Shown here: piece by piece, positions 57,125 through 64,000 of the stretch
Position numbering within the stretch: the stretch's first letter is position 1
How the letters are laid out: each line of letters starts with the position of its first letter
The notes under the pieces: model-generated
Seen by the model: the letters and a program-made list of their open reading frames with translations, nothing else
Told to the model about the DNA's origin: nothing
Databases searched by the model: none
Source of the DNA: Theropithecus gelada
Lineage: Eukaryota > Chordata > Mammalia > Primates > Cercopithecidae
Length of the DNA stretch: 64,000 nt
Assembly: GCF_003255815.1 (NCBI RefSeq)
Contig: NC_037668.1
Coordinates: 17,978,207-18,042,206, forward strand
Direction of reading: 5' to 3'
Program-made: the position numbers and the translations under genes

Positions 57125-57480
57125 ATTTGGATATTTGTGCTTCTTCCCCTTGTTGGAGCTGCAGATAGGCACTTTTAAAAAAAATATAAAACTGCTTTTA
57201 TTATGTTGCCATTACATTTTTAAAGTCACATGGATCTTAGATGGAGAAACTGATGCTCGTAGAGGTGAAGCGACTGATCCCCAGTCGCAAATGAAAATGC
57301 AGGCAAAGCCAAAGCTAGAGGGTTTTTTTTTTTTTTTTAATTCCCAGTCTACTGTTGGACAGTAAACACTTTGAGGCTTGCACAAAACCTTGCACTGTCT
57401 CCTTACTCCTGATAGAAGGAAGTCAATTAAGTAAAAATTTTTCTCCTAATTTTCAACTTCATCTGCTGACTACAACTTGG
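57125..57480. other. Spacer
   Basis: Nothing recognised apart from a T-run at 57322. A MIR-like piece (GGATCTTAGATGGAGAAACT, with GAGGTGAAGCGACTGATCCC) may lie at about 57225-57300. Confidence 0.4.
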
Positions 57481-57483
57481 CTT

Positions 57484-58398
57484 TTTCTTTTCTTTTTTAA
57501 AAATTATTATTATACTTTAAGTTCTAGGGTACATGAGCATATCGTGCAGGTTTGTTACATATGTATACTTGTGCCATGTTGGTGTGCTGCACCCATCAAC
57601 TCGTCAGCACCCATCAACTCGTCATTTACATCAGGTATAACTCCCAATGCAATCCCTTCCCCCTCCCCCCTCCCCATGATAGGCCCCGGTGTGTGATGTT
57701 CCCCTTCCCAAGTCCAAGTGATCTCATTGTTCAGTTCCCACCTATAAGTGAGAACATGCAGTGTTTGGTTTTCTGTTCTTGTGATAGTTTGCTAAGAATG
57801 ATGGTTTCCAGCTGCATCCATGTCCCTACAAAGGACACAAACTCATCCTTTTTTATGGCTGCATAGTATTCCATGGTGTATATGTACCACATTTTCTTAA
57901 TCCAGTCTGCCACTGATGGACATTTGGGTTGATTCCAAGTCTTTGCTATTGTGAATAGTGCCGCAATAAACATACATGTGCATATGTCTTTATAGCAGCA
58001 TGATTTATAATCCTTTGGGTACATACCCAGTAATGGGATGGCTGGGTCATATGGTACTTCTAGTTCTAGATCCTTGAGGAATCGCCATACTGTTTTCCAT
58101 AATGGTTGAACTAGTTTACAATCCCACCAACAGTGTAAAAGTGTTCCTATTTCTCCACATCCTCTCCAGCACCTGTTGTTTCCTGACTTTTTAATGATTG
58201 CCATTCTAACTGGTGTGAGATGGTATCTCATTGTGGTTTTGATTTGCATTTCTCTGATGGCCAGCGACAATGAGCATTTTTTCATGTGTCTGTTGGCTGT
58301 ATGAATGTCTTCTTTTGAGAAATGTCTGTTCATATCCTTTGCCCACTTTTTGATGGGGTTGTTTGTTTTTTTCTTGTAAATTTGTTTGAGTTCTTTTT
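57484..58398 (-). mobile_element. L1PA-type 3-prime end, antisense, 5-prime truncated
   Basis: Antisense 3-prime UTR followed by the ORF2 C-terminus, open for about 220 codons on the minus strand (58400-57731) including CWRGCG and HCWWDC. It lies close to 37560-38440 of the full-length L1, in the opposite direction. CTTTTTC on both sides may be its target-site duplication. An 18-bp tandem duplication sits in the 3-prime UTR at 57590-57625. Confidence 0.93.
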
Positions 58399-58399
58399 C

Positions 58400-58730
58400 A
58401 GCAATACAAACCCTCAATTGGAGTCACATAGATCTACTTACTCTGCGTTTACTGACTTTAGTTGCACTTTTAAAGTGTGGAATCATGCACGCATCCCTGC
58501 TTGAAACATGCTTCTCTATTTTCTCCATCTACCCCAGCAGCTCTCTGTGGACTCATAAACTCACGTCTGTCAGCTCCAAACCTACCCTTCTGGGCTCTAC
58601 TTTGTGATGTTGGCCTGGGCTTTGCAACTGTGGTTCTACTTTCCTGGTAGTCCTCTATTAGGTTTTGTCACCAGGGGGCGCAAGAGGACGCAGAAGTCAG
58701 GAGAGAAAGGACCGTAAGCGTCACCTCACA

Positions 58731-58765
<35 letters not shown>

Positions 58766-59870
58766 GGCAGTAGCAGTTGGTTCCTGTTCCCAGTTTTCGC
58801 CACACTTCCAGAACTATCCTCTTCTCCTTTCCTCAGAAGCACAGGCCCCACTAGCCAGTGTCCCACCTCAGAAGTTTGGGTTCTCGCTCTGCGGGTCTCT
58901 AAGTTTCAAGAAGCCCAACCCCCTTTCCCTTGTTCCCTATCCTTAGTGTGGCAATAGCTGCTCCGTGTGATGCTAGAATTCTCCATTTGCCTTTTCAATC
59001 CTCTAATACCTGTTTAATCCAATGCTTATTGTTTCTGTCAAAATAAGGAGTGTTTTTGTTTTCCTGAATGGACACAGACTGATACAAATCTCTAATAGGT
59101 TAACATGGAGGAACTGATGGACTAAAAGAATATCCTGAAATAATAGTGTACTTATTTCATTTTGTGAACTGGTAACAATTTTACTGGCAGAAAAATGTGA
59201 CCTATAAAATGAAAATAGGTCTATATAATTCAAAAGCAACTGTACCCGATGTTTTAAGAAATCTTAGATATTTATACTCTTTCTTGCTAGCAGAGAGGCA
59301 TTGAAATGTCAAATGTTTAAGTAAAATGTAAGAGCAAAACATAGTTTCTTAAAATTGGGAAGACTTTGTGAAGGGAAAGAGTGTAAGTATCCAGTTCTTA
59401 CAGAAGATCTTTGATAGACACGGAGAACACCGACATTCAATGAATGTAATAGATCCCTTATTTTGAAAAAATATTTTTAAACAGTCCTGTTTAAAAATTT
59501 ATAGTTAATGTATGTTTTTGAAAAGAGAAAGGGAGCGAGAAGCTGGATCACAGACTGAATTAGGAAGAGAGGAAACTTATTTATTTATTTCCAAGAAGGA
59601 ACAGGACCATAGAGTCTTGAGAAACCAGATTCTTGTCTCAGGGGTCAGGAATCTTCATGCTGCTTCATGGAGTCGCAGCCTAGGAAATAATATCCTTTGG
59701 TGAGATTTCGTTCTCTAGCTTCAGAAGAGTAACTCAATATCTCCCCGGGAAGGATGGATTGAAGAGACAGGGAGGGAAATGTCAGGAATTACCCTGCAGA
59801 TGCCCCAGTGTGGGAGGAGCCACTTCCTGCTCCACCCAGAACCATGGCTCACTAAGGCCCAGTCAGGCAA
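58400..59870. other. Spacer upstream of the 60.8-kb pseudogene
   Basis: Contains a 28-base T-run (58732-58759) and unclassified sequence. No gene recognised. Confidence 0.5.
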
Positions 59871-59879
59871 GTGCCTGCC

Positions 59880-59961
59880 TATAAAATGTGTGTCAGGACC
59901 CCACTTCTCATCTGCCCTGACATCCTCAGGTCTGCCTGCTCCACACCTGGGTCTGACCAGT
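59880..59961 (+). promoter_or_regulatory. Promoter and exon 1 of the 60.8-kb LCE pseudogene
   Basis: CTATAAAATG, with TATAAA at 59880-59885, precedes exon 1 (CTTCTCATCTGCCCTGACAT and following bases), which ends at 59961 before the donor GTGAGT. All elements look functional. Confidence 0.7.
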
Positions 59962-60389
59962 GTGAGTGGGTCTTTTGGAACTTAGAGCACAACTGAAAAG
60001 TAAGTAGCTGTTGAAAATCACAGGGGGAAAGGAAAGACAGGAGAAAAGTGGGTAATAGGAGTAGAGATGTTGCCTAGGAAGATCCAGCCTAGGAATTAAG
60101 AGTCCCTGGGAATTAGAGGGATTAGCCAATCCAAATTCTTGCCAATGTCTGGCTTCTGGCAACTGAGTCAGCTGGCTGGGGAGGGATTATTCCACGCTAT
60201 TCACATCTCATAGATCCATTTCTAGATGCTTAGAGAAGATGGCAGAGGCACCCAGAGAAAATGGCAATACCCAATATTACCATGAAATGCCAACTGGTAT
60301 CCTTTCCTCTACCTCAGCTATAATTCCCTCCCTCCTTCCCTTCCCCACTCTCTTCCTCCCTCCCTTCTTGGCTACCTTTCTTTTCTCAT

Positions 60390-60540
60390 TCGTTTGTTCA
60401 TTCATATATTATTCTTGTATCACCAGCTATTTATTGAGCTCCTACTAATTACCCGGTGTTCTTCTAGACATTAGAATATAGAAGTATGCAAAAGAGGGGA
60501 GGATAATCCCTGTTCTTATGGTGCTTCCATTTCAGGGGGA
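60390..60540 (+). mobile_element. L2 3-prime end in the pseudogene intron
   Basis: TTCATTCATATATTATTCTT, TATTTATTGAGCTCCTACTA, then TTCTTATGGTGCTTCCATTT are the usual L2 landmarks. Confidence 0.7.
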
Positions 60541-60634
60541 AATCTACATTTATTGGACATCATCTATGTGACAAGAACTGTGCCATATCTTAGAGACAGA
60601 GGAATGAACAAAATGGAGGCTTTGACTTGAGTGA

Positions 60635-60660
60635 GTGTGTGTGTGTGTGTGTGTGTGTGT
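60635..60660 (+). repeat. (GT)n microsatellite
   Basis: Pure GT run of about 13 units inside the intron. Confidence 0.95.
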
Positions 60661-60790
60661 ATGGGGTTATGATTTGTTCGATATTTCAGCAACCCCAGGG
60701 TAGATTCCAAGGGAGGAAACAATGATCTAAGATTTAACAAGTCTATAAAACACCTGTATTGGCTTTTAGGTTGACTGAACTCCCACCAAG

Positions 60791-61003
60791 ATGTCCTGCC
60801 AGCAAACCCAGCAGCTGTGCCAGCCTCCTTTTAAAGGGCTCACTACCAAGTGCCCCCCAAAGTGTCCCCCTAAGGGACCTCCTAAGGTGCCCTGTTCCAG
60901 TCTCTTCCTGCTGTGGGCCTAGCTCTGGAGCTGCTGTGGTCTCAGCTGATGATGGCATCAGGGCTCCAGCTATTGCTTTGGGGCTGCTGCTACCAGGACT
61001 TTG
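60791..61003 (+). pseudogene. LCE1/LCE2-like pseudogene, frameshifted
   Basis: Exon 2 opens with MSCQQTQQLCQPPFKGLTTK and CPPKCPPKGPPKVPCS, a clear LCE1/LCE2-type start, after an acceptor (AG at 60768-60769). One extra base near 60895 shifts the frame, and translation stops at 60920-60922 after 43 residues. In the other frame the sequence goes on as SSCCGPSSG, then decays further (GCTGCTGTGGTCTCAGCTGA). Promoter, exon 1, both splice sites and a polyadenylation signal (61221-61226) are intact, so it may still be transcribed. It could be a decayed LCE2-type gene; I cannot assign a human name. Confidence 0.85.
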
Positions 61004-61220
61004 AGCATCACCTGAGAAACCGAAACACCAACGACCTGCACCCGTCTCATGCGTCTCGCTCATCAGTGCCTTTCATCCTTTCAAGAGCGCTTGGCTCGGA
61101 GCATTGCTACACCTGAGCTGTGTCTCAGAAGCAGCCATTGGCACAATGACTTGGGGCTGGGCTCAAAATTTACTTGCCTGAAGTTTGGATGTGATTGCTC
61201 TGAACAAGTTGCTTTGCCAC

Positions 61221-61226
61221 AATAAA
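61221..61226 (+). terminator. Polyadenylation signal of the 60.8-kb pseudogene
   Basis: AATAAA within CCACAATAAATATT, about 220 bases after the decayed exon. Confidence 0.7.
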
Positions 61227-61239
61227 TATTTTCAAGTTT

Positions 61240-62115
61240 CCTTGCTTCTATTTTTAAATATTTTATGTTTCCATCTACTTACCAATTCCCATTTCTTCTT
61301 CCTGAATACATTGCTAAGATTCCTAACTTTTGATGAATAGAAGAAAAATCAACCTTCCAACATAAAGAAATTAACTTTTAAAAGTACATAAATGCTTTGT
61401 TTTAATAAATAAAATAAGACAAAATAAATAACCTAAAATATGGACACACTGTTGAAATAAATAAATTAAGGATATAATGGTGTATCAGGGAAAATATTAC
61501 TATAATATGTTCAAAATATTCCTTTAAATTATTGTCTTTTAAGTGACTCTGAAAGAAAATGTCCTTGCAAATTAAAAGACATTGTTTCCCAAATGCTCTC
61601 ATGATAAAATATGAGATAAATCTATAATTTTGTGCTCAGTCTCTGTGGCTGAGCTAGCTGTTATATAAAAGAGGATTTCTGCAGAGGAATGCCATGGTTT
61701 CCCTGAGTCCAAATGAAGGAAGCATATTATCCCCTGCTCTGATTATTTGTTCTTTCTCATGCACAGGTAAAGCTAATTGAATTAAACCCTCTTGACATCC
61801 ACACATGAAAATAGAAGCCCATTTCCAAATGTGCAGTGATCCGGAAAGGATGCCTATGTGGTTCTTCCTTGTCTTTTTCACTCCTATAGCCTCGGGGTGG
61901 GGATGTCTCAAAGACACTCAGTTTACAGTTTCTCCAGCCTACAGACCCTTCTGGCTGATGTGGTGGAGAGCTATTAAGCAATCTTAGTACCCACCTCTGT
62001 TGGACCTCCAGAATAGTCAATCAGGAAAGGCCTTGAGGAATAAGGTTAGGTCTCAACGGGAATTCCTAGCAACATTTGAAAACCTGCAGTGGGATAGTTC
62101 CACCCACCTGAATGC
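61240..62115. other. Spacer
   Basis: AT-rich, then single-copy-looking sequence. No gene recognised; the ORFs of 60-87 residues overlap on both strands. Confidence 0.5.
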
Positions 62116-62121
62116 CTATAC

Positions 62122-62508
62122 AGGTGTTCCTCAACTTACAATGGGTTTATATCCAGATAAACCTATGGCGAGTTGAAAATATCCTAAGCCAAAAACACAT
62201 TTAAAATAACTAACCTACCAAACATCAAAGCTTAGCCTAGCCTTCCTTAAACAGGCTCAGAACACTTACATTAGCCAACAGTTGAGCAAGATCATCTGGC
62301 AACAGCGTATACCATAGAGTATTGACTGTTTACTCTTGCAACCCCATGGCTGACTGGGAGCTGCAGCAGCGTGCCAAGCATCAACACAGACATAGGATGT
62401 ATTGCTAGCTTTGGAAAATATTAAAATTCAAAATCCCAAGTATAATTTCTACCGAAATAATAAAGTTGAAAAATCCTGAGTTCAACTGTCGTAAGTTGAG
62501 AACCATTT
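62122..62508. mobile_element. Tigger-like nonautonomous DNA transposon
   Basis: The ends CAGGTGTTCCTCAACTTACA and TGTCGTAAGTTGAGAACCA are imperfect inverted repeats. The inside has AACCTACCAAACATCAAAGC and CTTAGCCTAGCCTTCCTTAA, typical of a pogo/Tigger-derived MITE. The exact subfamily is not certain. Confidence 0.75.
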
Positions 62509-62509
62509 A

Positions 62510-63240
62510 GAATTAGTAATTATATATTTTCTTTTATTTGTCAAGCTTCTGTCTCTACATTGAAACATAGTCACAGTGGGCAGAGATTATATTTCTTTCA
62601 TATCATGTTGTATCTCCAGAGTTGACCACATAGTCAACAATACTTGCTGAATGTATGTGAGAGTGAATTAATGAACTCTGATTTTTGAACTTACTAATGG
62701 AGGACAGTCCAGGAAATCCTCAAATTGTTTTCTCTTTAGAGATGTTCTGTTTTTTTTTTTTTTTTTAAATTCACCTGATCATATCTTTCTCTCATTTACC
62801 CTTGTAAGACCTGCTTAATAATTACCTAATTTGCTTAGCACATAATCTTTGGAAATAGTTCCTTGCTCCGGGAAATCCCAAGGCATATATATGCAGTGAT
62901 TGCAATTATAATATTTAATGTGACCTATTCATCTAACTGAAATTCTTCTAATTCCAGTGATTAAGAAGATAGAAATACTGGATATAAATGGACATAGGCA
63001 GTGAGGGTGTTGGAGTGTGTGTGTGTAGCGATCATATGTAATTAACATAGTTTTATCCCATGATAGTCTATAAAGAGTGCTGTCTGGGTCATGAAAAATG
63101 ATGGGCTCTGTCTTGGTTTTTATTGGGAAGTAAGTGCATAGATGTTGCATAAAACTAGGAGGACTGGAGAGACGGAGCACAGCATTCGGCTGGGGAAGTC
63201 CTTGGTCTTTGCCCTTTGCACTTTGGTTCCACAGAGGTGT
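62510..63240. other. Spacer
   Basis: A T-run at 62751-62766 and unclassified sequence. No gene recognised. Confidence 0.5.
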
Positions 63241-63242
63241 AG

Positions 63243-63438
63243 TCAGCACAGCACAGAAAAGGCTGCTGACACTGCACAGTAACTGGAGCTCTGGGAGCTG
63301 ATGAAGCTGGAGCTGCTTCCCATGCAGGGGTCAGTCACACAAGAAGAACCGGAGATGAACATGGGCTGTGCACTGGAGTGGCACTGTGGAGGGCCCTTCA
63401 AAGGTGTTGGCATTGATGATGATGTTTTGTCAAAGTAT
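63243..63438 (-). pseudogene. Strongly decayed LCE pseudogene
   Basis: The minus strand shows an LCE exon outline: AGATACTTTGACAAAACATC where relatives have AGATGTCCTGCCAGCAAAAC (start codon lost), then a triplet run in place of the Gln codons. A 56-residue frame (63413-63243) follows, with PLKGPPQCHSSAQP and SCVTDPCMGSSSSFISSQSS. Most of the family Cys are gone. A different origin is possible. Confidence 0.5.
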
Positions 63439-63439
63439 C

Positions 63440-64000
63440 TGAGTTTGAAAGTGAATTGAATAATAATTCAGATAAATTAGATCCAGGAAGGGAATAGTTT
63501 TGCCCTTTTAAACCTATTCATGGTGTGCTGGCAGATAGTTTATACAATGCATTAGTATCTAATTAGTACCTGTGAAGAAACATATTACTCCAAGTTAAAA
63601 GTGTTAGAAGCAACATTCCTGAAAACAAAACTAATGCTAAATCAATGTCAATTTCTGTCTCTCATCATTTCATTTCATATCTACATACCCCATTCCTACC
63701 TACTGTATTTCATGAGCTTTAAGAGGCTATCAGTTGTAAGGGGCACCCTTATTTCATGCACCACAAAAAATTTAAAAAATGTTGCAAATTCAACTATTAC
63801 ATGCCACCAATCATATGTTATATGCTGATTTAAGGGCTGTTAACAAATGTAAGAAGAGTGTATCATGGAATTGATGAATTAAGATAAGTATAAAACCAAT
63901 CTTCTTTAGGTCATATAAATATGTATGTAAATACTAGACGGGCCAATTCTTGCTTTGCCCAGAATACCCCTCTGCTGTCCTGCTCCCTATCACGGGGCCC
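63440..64000. other. Right-edge spacer
   Basis: No gene or clear repeat recognised before the window ends. Confidence 0.4.

Overview
The window is primate genomic DNA. It matches part of the late cornified envelope (LCE) cluster in the epidermal differentiation complex (human 1q21.3). The evidence is three LCE3 genes with the recognised exon plan, lengths and strand order (LCE3C +, LCE3B +, LCE3A -), surrounded by Alu, L1PA-type L1, Tigger1 and MER9-like elements. The proteins differ from the human orthologues as I remember them, so I infer a non-human primate. A young full-length L1 with an older-style 5-prime UTR and ORF1 coiled coil fits an Old World monkey best. The species call is an inference.

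Layout. 1-8.43 kb: old antisense L1 broken by an LTR-like insert, Alu copies, a solo MER9-like LTR with a 6-bp target-site duplication, and a 5-prime-inverted L1. 8.9-10.0 kb: LCE3C. 10.9-17.0 kb and 20.7-27.8 kb: two collinear copies of an old tandem duplication, each with two LCE copies. In the first copy both are dead (12.57 and 16.76 kb). In the second, LCE3B (22.4 kb) is intact and its partner (27.57 kb) is dead. 28.2-29.4 kb: LCE3A on the minus strand, with a CpG-rich intron. 30.6-39.65 kb: a repeat nest in which a 6.2-kb full-length L1 (intact ORF1, ORF2 with one nonsense codon) sits inside an older L1 that also holds an Alu. 40-47.4 kb: Alu, old L1, a palindromic MITE, a MaLR LTR with an L1 inside it, MIR, and a nearly complete Tigger1. 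47.8-48.9 kb: an intact but unusual LCE-family gene on the minus strand that I cannot name, whose exon 1 donor looks broken. 49-59.8 kb: spacer with old L1, a fossil Alu monomer and an antisense L1 3-prime end. 59.9-61.2 kb: an LCE pseudogene with good promoter and splice sites but a frameshifted coding exon. 62.1-62.5 kb: a Tigger-like MITE. 63.2-63.4 kb: a strongly decayed LCE remnant.

How the genes work together. Each LCE gene is a TATA promoter, a short noncoding exon, an intron of 0.4-0.8 kb and one coding exon. The products are small Cys/Gln/Ser/Gly-rich precursors that transglutaminases cross-link into the cornified envelope of keratinocytes. LCE3 members are known for induction in damaged or psoriatic skin and for antibacterial activity. 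Everything outside the LCE genes that I could classify is repeat or unassigned spacer; I see no tRNA, rRNA or CRISPR array.
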